DNA of 5,401 nucleotides, taken from positions 1-5,401 of the forward strand of contig VBBH01000179.1 of NCBI GenBank assembly GCA_005888695.1, given 5' to 3'. The position numbers and the translations under genes were made by a program. The notes below the pieces were generated by a model. That model worked only from the letters and a program-made list of their open reading frames with translations, was not told where the DNA came from and ran no database searches. Positions 1 through 5,317 of the stretch are shown piece by piece (positions within the stretch are counted from its first letter, which is position 1; each line of letters starts with the position of its first letter). Source of the DNA: Candidatus Bathyarchaeota archaeon (GTDB lineage Archaea; Thermoproteota; Bathyarchaeia; 40CM-2-53-6).

Positions 1-735
1 ATACCCGACTGTATCGAACGATTGGAGGAACAGACGAATGGAGAGCTTCCACGTGACGCATGGTTCCCAGTCCCAAGCTGCTCACCAGTCACACACTTCG
101 TCGAGGCATTCACAAAGCGTCCACAGTACGAGTTGTCCATACACTTTGCATGTGGAGCCGGAACTTACGTGTTCGAGGACAAGGACTCTAAGAAACTGGT
201 TCCGATAACCAGCTTCGTCGATCTCAAAGGATTGTTCGAGTATTTGGATGAGAAGACTGACGAGTTGAACAGTGGAACCAACAGATACTTGGTAGCGGCC
301 AAGTTCATGACCAAACTCAACAGCTTCATCGACAAGAAGAAACAACCCACAGGATTGAACCTATCCAAACTACTGGTCGGCGCCTTGCTAAAGCATGACT
401 ACAGCTCGGTGGGACAGTTCCACGTCAGGAGCATGTTCCTTGGCATGATGCACTTCCAGGACAAGTACAACCAGGACGAGGAAAGACTACAACGATGCGA
501 CATACACTACTTGACACCAGACCTTCGCATCATACCATTCTGCTCGTTCAACGTCATCCCCGAATGGTACCGAGACCGTATCCAGAAGAAGTACGGGATA
601 TCGGTTGAGGAGTGGGAGAAGAAGAACGGTGAGAAGCTAGAGGCGAAGCTGTACCGTGGCGCGTTACGCCGTGGAAAGCATGCTGACGGCTGCGGATGCA
701 GTGCAGCGCACATTGAACCAATAACCGGCACCTAA
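1..735 (+). CDS. tes: Tetraether lipid synthase (Tes)-like radical SAM protein, C-terminal part (5' end outside window)
   Basis: The reading frame is open from the first base, and the TTG at 22 is an internal Leu codon, so this is the last 244 residues of a longer protein (family members are about 500 residues). Tes joins two diether lipids tail to tail through radical chemistry at sp3 carbons, giving the membrane-spanning tetraethers of archaea. The radical SAM CxxxC core lies upstream and is not visible. What is visible matches the family's C-terminal half: an EEQTNGEL stretch, then FPVPSCSPVTHFVEAFT (residues 22-38), HFACGAGTYVF (48-58), and MMHFQDKYN...RCDIHY...IIPFC (149-181), with several conserved Cys. 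The end carries a CGC motif (231-233). Family assignment rests on recalled motifs. A paralogous, uncharacterised radical SAM enzyme of the same family is the main alternative. A pyrimidine-rich stretch follows the TAA stop. Confidence 0.85.
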   Translation: MPDCIERLEEQTNGELPRDAWFPVPSCSPVTHFVEAFTKRPQYELSIHFACGAGTYVFEDKDSKKLVPITSFVDLKGLFEYLDEKTDELNSGTNRYLVAAKFMTKLNSFIDKKKQPTGLNLSKLLVGALLKHDYSSVGQFHVRSMFLGMMHFQDKYNQDEERLQRCDIHYLTPDLRIIPFCSFNVIPEWYRDRIQKKYGISVEEWEKKNGEKLEAKLYRGALRRGKHADGCGCSAAHIEPITGT

Positions 736-750
736 AACAACCAACCCCCC

Positions 751-779
751 AAACTTTCCTTTTCCGTTAGGCCAAGTTT
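751..779 (+). terminator. Possible terminator after the tes-like gene
   Basis: Sixteen bases after the TAA stop comes a T/C-rich run (CTTTCCTTTTCC, 754-765) inside a short inverted repeat, AAACTT (751-756) and AAGTTT (774-779). Archaeal RNA polymerase stops mainly at U-rich tracts, so this is a reasonable 3' end for the tes-like transcript. The tract is broken by C, so the call is modest. Confidence 0.35.
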
Positions 780-790
780 ACCACTGGTTT

Positions 791-868
791 CGCTGAGTTC
801 TGCAACTCGCGAATCTAGGGGCAGGCATTAACTAGGTGTGTCCCTGTTTCGCCTGTAAATGTCTGCCC
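791..868. repeat. Two adjacent hairpin-forming inverted repeats in a convergent intergenic region
   Basis: Bases 736-879 carry no gene. Two strong stems lie here. The first is CGC-T-GAGTT (791-799) against AACTCGCG (804-811), with a 4-base loop and one bulged T. The second is GGGCAGGCATT (819-829) against AATGTCTGCCC (858-868), 11 pairs with one G-T. Inside the second, AGGTG (834-838) pairs with CGCCT (850-854), again with one G-T, giving a long interrupted hairpin of about 50 bases. The region lies between the ends of the tes-like gene and the minus-strand membrane operon. It could be a two-way terminator, a small structured RNA, or the remains of a mobile repeat. No tRNA-like T-loop or C/D-box pair is seen. 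Confidence 0.5.
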
Positions 869-879
869 ACTTGTCTCCG

Positions 880-1200
880 CTAGTAACCTATTATTGCAGA
901 AACTATCAGGATTATTCCTGCAAGGATGAAGGAGATCATGACCAGCCCGCTGGTTACGCTGGAATAAACGTCCTGAGGCAAGCCGCCTCTCCTGGCTAAT
1001 GCAGTGGGCAAATTCTCAACCACAAAGACACTGACTAGGCCGAAGATGATCGCTCCCAGACCGAACAGAAACTTGGTATCCTGTATTCCAAACTGCGCAC
1101 GGGGGCCTGCATACCACTGGATCAACCCGGGACCAATCCAACCCGCCACTAAACGTAACACTACAAAGATCAGAATCGTCAATAATGCAAGCTTCAGCAT
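880..1200 (-). CDS. Small hypothetical membrane protein, second gene of a two-gene operon
   Basis: This is a 106-residue, very hydrophobic protein that I do not recognise. Three membrane segments are likely: about residues 4-24 (ending before WIGPG), 44-62, and 82-105. The link between the first two contains WYAGPRAQFGIQD. A basic ARRGG patch (69-73) follows the second, consistent with a cytoplasmic loop. The start is ATG at 1200-1198 and the stop TAG at 882-880. It begins only 9 bases after the stop of the upstream membrane-protein gene on the same strand, so the two are very likely co-transcribed and may be partners in one membrane complex. No clear ribosome binding site precedes the ATG, so translation may be coupled to the upstream gene. 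No catalytic motif is visible. Confidence 0.7.
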   Translation of the reverse strand: MLKLALLTILIFVVLRLVAGWIGPGLIQWYAGPRAQFGIQDTKFLFGLGAIIFGLVSVFVVENLPTALARRGGLPQDVYSSVTSGLVMISFILAGIILIVSAIIGY

Positions 1201-1209
1201 GATAGAAGT

Positions 1210-1650
1210 TCATTGCGGGGTTTGCTTCCCGGAATCCATCGGCTGCTTCGAAGCAGCCGTACTCTTCCTGTAGACTCTCGAGGCGAGATAGAGAGTGGCG
1301 AAAAGTACTACGACGAGGAGGTATTCGAGCATGTTGATCGCAGGAGGGATCGGCAATGAGAAGAAGGCTCCTGCTCGGTCACCGATAATGGGAACGAAGA
1401 ACAGTATCGAAGCGATGATCGCAAGGCTCGAAGCTAACCGAACCCGCCGGAAGAGAAAGCCGATTGACAACAAGAACAGGGCGAGACCAGTAAAAATCGT
1501 ACCGATCGCGACGTAACCTAAGGTCATTAGATCCGACTGCGGGCGAGTCTCGAAGCCGATAGGAGTCAAGAGGATAATTACTAGGACGCACACCAACAAT
1601 ACCACGAAAAGCGCCATGGCATCTCTGGATAGCTTCACCCCTAGGACCAC
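1210..1650 (-). CDS. Hypothetical four-segment membrane protein, first gene of a two-gene operon
   Basis: This is a 146-residue integral membrane protein of unknown function. Segments are likely at about residues 11-30, 42-66, 71-90 and 106-124, followed by a hydrophilic tail of about 20 residues (RKSTAASKQPMDSGKQTPQ). A short basic loop, FRRVR (67-71), separates segments 2 and 3. The assigned start is GTG at 1650; ATG at 1617 (codon 12) is a possible alternative but would shave the first membrane segment. A GGGAGG stretch lies immediately before the GTG, too close for an ideal ribosome binding site, so the true start could be GTG at 1638 (codon 5). Minus-strand TATA-like elements lie at about 1697-1691 and 1716-1709. 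The neighbouring 106-residue gene follows after 9 bases. The divergent neighbour is a TrmB-like regulator, which could control this operon (inference). Confidence 0.72.
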   Translation of the reverse strand: MVLGVKLSRDAMALFVVLLVCVLVIILLTPIGFETRPQSDLMTLGYVAIGTIFTGLALFLLSIGFLFRRVRLASSLAIIASILFFVPIIGDRAGAFFSLPIPPAINMLEYLLVVVLFATLYLASRVYRKSTAASKQPMDSGKQTPQ

Positions 1651-1690
1651 TCCTCCCTCATAAACAGCATCGACCTCATTTAGGTCTTAT

Positions 1691-1717
1691 CGGATATAGC
1701 TACCAGAGCGTATAAAC
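1691..1717. promoter_or_regulatory. Divergent promoter region between the membrane operon and the TrmB-like gene
   Basis: On the plus strand a TATAAA box sits at 1711-1716. Initiation about 25 bases later would give a leader of roughly 48 bases before the ATG at 1789, including an AGGAG ribosome binding site. On the minus strand the same box reads TTTATACG, and a second candidate, TATATCC, lies at 1697-1691; either would serve the membrane operon. A spaced inverted repeat, GGTCT (1683-1687) and AGACC (1727-1731), flanks these boxes and is a possible but weak operator. Confidence 0.5.
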
Positions 1718-1774
1718 GACACTTTCAGACCAAACTCGGGCGAGATAGAAAAGAAGAACCGAGAGAACAATCGC

Positions 1775-1779
1775 AGGAG
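1775..1779 (+). promoter_or_regulatory. Ribosome binding site of the TrmB-like gene
   Basis: AGGAG lies 9 bases before the ATG at 1789 and fixes that codon as the start. It also shows that this transcript has a leader and is not leaderless. Confidence 0.65.
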
Positions 1780-1788
1780 TATTCAAAA

Positions 1789-2184
1789 ATGCCAGTTCCC
1801 GGGACACTGAAAAAAACCGTGATCAACGAGCAAGAACTCGTCAAACTTCTCCAAGACAAGTTCAGCATAGACCCATTAGTGACCCGGACCTATCTCCGCC
1901 TAGTCCAATATGGGGAGATCAGTCTCCCGGACATTGCAAAGATGTTGGACAAGCCAATGAATGAAGTGGAAGATCTTCTGGAGAAGATGCTGTCTCAAGG
2001 ACTAGTAATCAAGACAGCTGGAACCGTATCCAAGTATACCGCTCTCCATCCTAGGATGAGTATGACGAATATTTTCAAGGTCTACGAGAAAGAACTAGTC
2101 CAAAACCTCCGGGACCGTAGAGCCACACTCGACCGTATAGTCAATCTGCTGACCCCGATCTTTGAAGACCGGGAAAAAGAGTAG
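1789..2184 (+). CDS. Minimal TrmB-type winged-helix transcription regulator
   Basis: This is a 131-residue DNA-binding protein. Residues about 28-87 form the winged helix: a helix at DPLVTRTYLRLVQYG, then ISLPDIAKMLDKPMNEVEDLLEKM as the turn and recognition helices, then the wing (GLVIKTAGTVSKYTALHP). That order is typical of the TrmB family, as is the step into a C-terminal helix (NIFKVYEKELVQNLRDRRATLDRIVNLL, about 94-121), which in relatives mediates dimer formation. The sugar-binding C-terminal domain of full-length TrmB (usually over 250 residues in total) is absent, so the signal it senses, if any, is unknown. The start is ATG with AGGAG 9 bases upstream; the stop is TAG. It is divergent from the membrane operon and upstream of the pilin-like gene; both are candidate targets along with its own promoter (inference). 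Confidence 0.8.
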   Translation: MPVPGTLKKTVINEQELVKLLQDKFSIDPLVTRTYLRLVQYGEISLPDIAKMLDKPMNEVEDLLEKMLSQGLVIKTAGTVSKYTALHPRMSMTNIFKVYEKELVQNLRDRRATLDRIVNLLTPIFEDREKE

Positions 2185-2272
2185 ACGGTATTCAACTTCG
2201 TCCCCCCTCTTTTCGTGGCCAGGTAGTGCTCGACTATTATCACTCGAAGGCAAGTCATCTCTAGAAGTTCCC

Positions 2273-2746
2273 TTGAACAGGCATTTCGACAAGGAATTCT
2301 TTGTCTTTGCAATATTCCTATTTGCGGCTACAGGAATATTCTGGTATTACATGTCCTTGCCCCTTTGCGCCTGTCCCTTGATTAACAACGGGGGAGGAAA
2401 AGAGGCTTTCATCATGGAATCCGCGTCGTTCGTATCTGGCACGAATGTTACACTCTACCTCAGAGATACAGGCTCCGCCCCTGTGAACTTTCAAACTTAC
2501 TTTGTCAAGGATAGTATGGGAGACCAGTGGCGACTCGACAATTGGAATCCACCCGGCCAACCAATAGCGCCAAACGATCTGTTAATCGTCAACATCGCCA
2601 TCGGCTCAGGTGCTGGTGGATGTGGGAATGGGTGCCAGTACACGGGCACTCCAGGAGCATTCACAACCTTCCAATTTCGTCAAACCTACACAGTTATCGT
2701 CTTGACAGCGAGAAACACTCAGTTCACATTCACTGTGATTAGGTAA
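2273..2746 (+). CDS. Membrane-anchored, pilin-like beta-sandwich protein (hypothetical)
   Basis: This is a 157-residue protein if read from TTG at 2273. Another in-frame TTG at 2162 would add 37 residues of poor, basic, low-hydrophobicity sequence and overlap the upstream gene, so it is unlikely. The N-terminus is short and charged (NRHFDKE), followed by one hydrophobic segment (about 9-27), giving an N-anchored protein with an outside domain. The rest looks like the Ig-like beta sandwich of archaeal pilin- or archaellin-type proteins: MESASFVSGTNVTLYLRDTG (48-67), later strands to FTFTVIR at the end. There are four Cys, in two close pairs (32/34 and 117/121), suggesting disulfides outside the cell. 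No clear class III signal peptidase site is seen, so a true pilin is not proven. No ribosome binding site is obvious; a TATTAT element at 2235-2240 could give a short leader. It lies 88 bases after the regulator gene. Confidence 0.65.
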   Translation: MNRHFDKEFFVFAIFLFAATGIFWYYMSLPLCACPLINNGGGKEAFIMESASFVSGTNVTLYLRDTGSAPVNFQTYFVKDSMGDQWRLDNWNPPGQPIAPNDLLIVNIAIGSGAGGCGNGCQYTGTPGAFTTFQFRQTYTVIVLTARNTQFTFTVIR

Positions 2747-2751
2747 CTGGG

Positions 2752-2777
2752 AACCGTGACCTATATCACGCGGTTTT
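2752..2777 (+). terminator. Hairpin plus T-run between convergent genes
   Basis: Just after the pilin-like stop codon, AAC-CGTGA (2752-2759) pairs with TCACG-CG-GTT (2766-2775), leaving a 2-base bulge and a 6-base loop, and TTTT ends at 2777. The stop codon of the convergent Ddn-family gene lies in the right arm. This suits a terminator for the plus-strand transcript. Archaeal termination does not need a hairpin, so the stem may be incidental. Confidence 0.4.
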
Positions 2778-3182
2778 CGGCATCAAGACAACAACCGGAA
2801 TGTCTCGATCCGTCTTCTTCAGGTAATTATCATACGCCGGATAGACATTAGTCATCAACCGCCATAATCTCTCCTTCTCACTGCCAATCGCTCGCTGCGC
2901 ATAGATAGTCTCCTTCAAACTCTTCACCTGCACCATCGCGATCGGATTACGCTTCAAGTTCATCCACCAGCTAGGATCTATGGGTCGACCCCCATTCGAC
3001 GCAATAATAACCAGTCTATTCCCGTCGCGTACGTAAAGCAATGGTGTTGTACGTTTCTTGCCAGTCTTTCGACCAGTCGTGGTCAACAATAACACATCCG
3101 CTTTGTGGATGCGTCCGCCGATGCGTCCTCCTGAGAGTTTGTAGAAGAAGACGTGCGTCGAACTCATGGCTTGTTGAAGCAT
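2766..3182 (-). CDS. Ddn-family nitroreductase / F420- or flavin-dependent split-barrel protein
   Basis: This is a 138-residue protein of the deazaflavin-dependent nitroreductase (Ddn, DUF385) family, cytoplasmic enzymes best known for moving hydride from reduced cofactor F420 to small molecules such as nitro compounds or quinones; the substrate here is unknown. Hallmarks are LLLTTTGRKTGKKRTTPLLY (31-50), then VIIASNGG (58-65), PSWWMNLKRNP (70-80), and the C-terminal YDNYLKKTDRDIPVVVLMP (117-135). Length is normal for the family. Some family members bind other cofactors, so F420 use is likely but not shown. The start is ATG at 3182; ATG at 3167 (codon 6) is possible. It lies 29 bases downstream of the Elf1-like gene on the same strand, so they may share a transcript, although an A/T-rich element at about 3215-3208 could give a separate leaderless start. 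Confidence 0.92.
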   Translation of the reverse strand: MLQQAMSSTHVFFYKLSGGRIGGRIHKADVLLLTTTGRKTGKKRTTPLLYVRDGNRLVIIASNGGRPIDPSWWMNLKRNPIAMVQVKSLKETIYAQRAIGSEKERLWRLMTNVYPAYDNYLKKTDRDIPVVVLMPKTA

Positions 3183-3211
3183 CGAGACTCGACTTTATTC
3201 TCGATACATTA

Positions 3212-3835
3212 TTACTCTGACGAAGATGAGGAGGATTCCTGCTCGATAGGATTGGGACTCCTGTAACGTTTCTTCTCCTTCTCAGAATCCGACTCTAAAA
3301 TATCGCCGAAAGGATTCTCCTCTTCCTCCTTAACCTGAGCCTTCTCTGCCTCTGTCATGCCGGATCCGGCAGTCTCCGAAGATACCTCAGACCTCAATTG
3401 TTCGCTGGATGATCCGGCCTCTAGCTTCGAACCCTGTCCTCCAACTGATCCCTCGGATTGTTGTTCAAAAGTCTCCGAAGGATTCTCCGCATGAACCTCT
3501 TGCTCTAGCCTAACAGGTTCCTGAACATCCTCCTCCGCCTCTTCCTCCTCCGCTTCGACTTGTGCTGATGGCGGTCTGTCCCTTGGAATGATCGCTCTCG
3601 GATCTTTAACGCCATAGAATCGATCCGTGAAATACGAGTAGACGTCTATAGCCTGGGCTTGGGGATGAGCCTGAAATTCATCCTTCAACTGACAGATAGC
3701 ACATGCCACAACCGCTTTTCCAGTAGCCTTATCGATCGAGACCCTGACAGCTTCCTCTCCACATCGTGGACATACGAAGACGGTTGGAAGCTTCTTCTTC
3801 ACGATACGTACTACACGACGTCTTCTACGACCCAA
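3212..3835 (-). CDS. Elf1-type zinc-ribbon transcription elongation factor with long acidic Ser/Glu tail
   Basis: The first 80 or so residues match Elf1, a small factor that binds RNA polymerase during elongation. A basic N-terminus (GRRRRRVVRIVKKK, 2-15) is followed by a zinc ribbon with CPRC (22-25) and CAIC (45-48), then AIDVYSYFTDRFY (62-74), which parallels the IDVYSDW region of eukaryotic Elf1. Known archaeal Elf1 is about 80-100 residues; here another 120 or so are attached, low in complexity, with roughly 30 Glu and 20 Ser, a KEEEENPFGDILESDSEKEKK patch and a final run of six Ser. This tail is probably unstructured. The start is TTG at 3835, supported by an in-frame stop three codons upstream, AGAGGA at 3850-3845 as ribosome binding site, and the family's usual MGRRRR beginning. 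Eukaryotic Elf1 also has an acidic C-terminus, but the functional parallel is inference. Confidence 0.85.
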   Translation of the reverse strand: MGRRRRRVVRIVKKKLPTVFVCPRCGEEAVRVSIDKATGKAVVACAICQLKDEFQAHPQAQAIDVYSYFTDRFYGVKDPRAIIPRDRPPSAQVEAEEEEAEEDVQEPVRLEQEVHAENPSETFEQQSEGSVGGQGSKLEAGSSSEQLRSEVSSETAGSGMTEAEKAQVKEEEENPFGDILESDSEKEKKRYRSPNPIEQESSSSSSE

Positions 3836-3844
3836 AACACACTA

Positions 3845-3850
3845 TCCTCT
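3845..3850 (-). promoter_or_regulatory. Ribosome binding site supporting the TTG start of the Elf1-like gene
   Basis: On the minus strand AGAGGA lies 9 bases before the TTG at 3835. An in-frame TAG only three codons upstream rules out an earlier start, so this site decides the unusual TTG initiation. Confidence 0.55.
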
Positions 3851-3882
3851 TACCTGTCGAAGCTTCAGAACGATCCCCATTC

Positions 3883-3895
3883 GATATTTACCTTT
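3883..3895 (-). promoter_or_regulatory. BRE/TATA promoter of the Elf1-like gene
   Basis: Read on the minus strand, an AAAGG purine block (BRE-like) directly precedes TAAATATC. Initiation about 25 bases later, near 3860, gives a leader of about 25 bases containing the ribosome binding site. Confidence 0.5.
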
Positions 3896-3922
3896 GGGCG
3901 AGCGTCCCAACAGCCCATCTCT

Positions 3923-3929
3923 GATATAG
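3923..3929 (+). promoter_or_regulatory. Possible TATA box of the PPOX-family gene
   Basis: GATATAG sits about 50 bases before ATG 3975 and 36 before TTG 3960. Initiation near 3950 would allow a short leader for either start. The element is weaker than the one on the opposite strand. Confidence 0.35.
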
Positions 3930-3974
3930 CCGTGTTTGAACGGCGAGTGAGAAGGGTGTTTGAGTTTGAGAGGC

Positions 3975-4385
3975 ATGTTCAGCGAATCAGAGGAAAAACT
4001 GCTGAAAAAATGTGCGTTGGGCAGAATCTGCACAATAGACGCACATGGGTACCCTCATTGCGTGCGGGTTGATTTCTTGTATCATGGAGGCTTGGTATAC
4101 GTTGGAAGCAAGGTTCCAAGACTCTGGCATGGACATATTTCTGAAAATCCCAAAGTGGCGTTTGAGATAGATGTCTATGAACGCGGGGACGATGGGCTTT
4201 TCGATTTTCGAGGGCTGATGCTCAAAGGCAAAGCTCACCGGGTCGCAAAATCTGAAGAGAGAAGGAAAGCAGTGAAGTTATTGCAAGACCGACATCCAGG
4301 AGCTCCGTTTGGCGACAATCCGATAGTTGTGCGCATAATTCCGAGAAAGCGATACCGATGGGGACCTTGGGACAAAATCGCGTAG
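3975..4385 (+). CDS. PPOX-family (pyridoxamine 5'-phosphate oxidase-like) FMN/F420-binding split-barrel protein
   Basis: Read from ATG 3975 this is a 136-residue protein of the pyridoxamine-phosphate-oxidase-like superfamily, small dimeric split-barrel proteins that bind FMN, F420 or haem. The family pattern is clear: FSESEEKLLKKCALGRICTI (2-21) then DAHGYPHCVRVDFLYHGGLVYV, the K-x-P-RLWHGHISENPKVAFEIDVYE segment (46-69), FDFRGLMLKGKAHRV (76-90), and the closing VRIIPRKRYRWGPW (119-132). The true vitamin B6 oxidase activity is doubtful because most short archaeal members lack it; the substrate is unknown. TTG at 3960 would add five residues (start SLRG); ATG is preferred because GAGAGG sits just before it and relatives usually begin close to the FSE motif. 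The gene is divergent from the Elf1-like gene. Confidence 0.88.
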   Translation: MFSESEEKLLKKCALGRICTIDAHGYPHCVRVDFLYHGGLVYVGSKVPRLWHGHISENPKVAFEIDVYERGDDGLFDFRGLMLKGKAHRVAKSEERRKAVKLLQDRHPGAPFGDNPIVVRIIPRKRYRWGPWDKIA

Positions 4386-4726
4386 ACATGTCCTGGACCA
4401 GACAAAATGAGTTGCCAAAACCTGCAACAAAATTTACCTTTGGTTCAGCATCCCTCGACAAAGCCATTTTCGAAATGCGTGGTCGCGATATCCCATCTTA
4501 CCAATCCTCCTACATGTGGAATCATTATATCGGCTCGTTTTCTAGCACTTGACCGCGGCCTTGTTGTCTGACGCGTTATCGATAACCCTCGATCTCCTCA
4601 TCGTCGTCGCGCTCTCGCCGACACTATGCAAACACGAGTTAACTATTATTGTTGTCCTAACCTAATTGTCGTTCCAACAGCTGCGAGTTAAGGCCAAAAC
4701 GACCATAGCCCGGCCGTAAATCTTTT
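4386..4726. other. Gene-free stretch between convergent genes
   Basis: No convincing gene is seen. A 54-codon frame from ATG 4388 to a stop at 4552 begins just after the PPOX stop, but it has no ribosome binding site of its own and no recognisable motif. A 12-base perfect palindrome, GTTATCGATAAC, lies at 4575-4586, and CGAGTTAA occurs twice (near 4636 and 4684 within 4620-4691). No tRNA arm, CRISPR-like repeat or insertion-sequence end is visible. Confidence 0.5.
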
Positions 4727-4748
4727 CTATGATAGAAAATGAGCCGGG
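4709..4748. repeat. Nested palindrome at the 3' end of the small hypothetical gene
   Basis: An outer inverted repeat, CCCGGC (4709-4714) and GCCGGG (4743-4748), encloses a perfect inner palindrome, TTTTCTAT-G-ATAGAAAA (4723-4739). The inner arm contains the TAG stop codon of the minus-strand gene. It could act as a transcript end or RNA-stabilising hairpin for that gene; a TTTT lies a little further on the minus strand. Confidence 0.5.
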
Positions 4749-4978
4749 GATTTCTTCGTATGGCTACGTATATTAGCGAGTTTGACTCGATTGCGACAGT
4801 CATCCACTAGCTCGAAGAAGAATCCATCGGGAAGTGGTCTGAACTTGAACTCTCTTTGTATGACCGGTTCTGCGAACCGCTTAGGAACATAGAGAAAGTA
4901 GGTTTGGTATACGTACTCTGCTTTCTTGTGTCCGTATTTCTTCCTGTACGTCCAGATCTGGATTCTAACCAAGCTCAA
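4727..4978 (-). CDS. Small hypothetical protein (83 residues)
   Basis: I do not recognise a family. The protein is rich in aromatic and basic residues: RIQIWTYRKKYGHKKAEY (5-22), then YQTYFLYVPKRFAEPVIQRE (24-43), an FKF-PLPDGFFFELVDD stretch and a basic end. The alternation of charged and hydrophobic residues, with an apparent beta-hairpin then a short helix, looks like real protein rather than a chance frame, and resembles small archaeal proteins of unknown function (impression only). The start is TTG at 4978, with a second TTG at codon 3; an in-frame stop lies three codons upstream, so no earlier start exists. No clear ribosome binding site or TATA box is seen upstream. The last 20 or so residues look less protein-like. 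A remnant of a longer, broken gene is possible. Confidence 0.5.
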   Translation of the reverse strand: MSLVRIQIWTYRKKYGHKKAEYVYQTYFLYVPKRFAEPVIQREFKFRPLPDGFFFELVDDCRNRVKLANIRSHTKKSPAHFLS

Positions 4979-5006
4979 GTCTAGTCAAGCATGCGAACTC
5001 TTAGGG

Positions 5007-5063
5007 TAGAGGCAGGATCGAAAATGAAAGTACGCGATCAAATCCGGACGGATCCTGCCACTA
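5007..5063. repeat. Inverted repeat with 9-base perfect arms
   Basis: GGCAGGATC (5011-5019) and GATCCTGCC (5051-5059) are perfect complements. After one A-A mismatch the pairing continues with TAG (5007-5009) and CTA (5061-5063), so 12 of 13 positions pair around a 31-base loop. An alternative small stem, ATCCG (5042-5046) with CGGAT (5049-5053), overlaps the right arm. The repeat lies just upstream of the small minus-strand gene and could be an operator, a leader-RNA structure or the end of an old mobile repeat. Confidence 0.5.
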
Positions 5064-5305
5064 GGAATTTCGCACCCTTTCGTCTGAACCAAGCGTCTCT
5101 TTAAGAAAATTAGTCCGATTTTATGACGGATCCCGGAAATCGCCCATTTTGAGCCCTGATCGCCAATCCAAGCACGCTTTTTCTGGCCCCCCATGTCGTC
5201 CTCATGAATTTCCGCTATGTTTAAATGAACAAACCCATTTCCGCAAAATGCTCTTCCTATCATATTGAACGAATTACAGCAGATCTCGCTTATTTTGAGG
5301 CGCCT

Positions 5306-5317
5306 GAGAAAATATAA
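5306..5317 (+). promoter_or_regulatory. BRE/TATA promoter of the rightmost gene
   Basis: GAGAAAATATAA combines a purine-rich BRE-like block with a good TATA box (core 5311-5317). The box centre is about 26 bases before the ATG at 5340, the spacing expected for a leaderless or nearly leaderless archaeal transcript. Confidence 0.6.

Noticed and set aside
781..880. Possible tRNA in the hairpin-rich intergenic region
   Set aside because: The stems do not form a cloverleaf and no GTTCRANNC-type T-loop or acceptor stem pairing could be found.
2162..2272. N-terminal extension of the pilin-like protein from TTG 2162
   Set aside because: It overlaps the regulator gene, is basic and low in structure, and would place the membrane anchor about 45 residues in; TTG 2273 gives a normal short N-terminus.
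3659..4072. 137-codon plus-strand frame across the Elf1/PPOX junction
   Set aside because: It runs antisense through the well-supported Elf1 core and into the start of the PPOX gene in another frame; it is a shadow of both.
4358..4552. 64-codon plus-strand frame overlapping and following the PPOX gene
   Set aside because: The first part lies inside the PPOX gene, the rest from ATG 4388 has no ribosome binding site or recognisable motif, and composition is compatible with chance.
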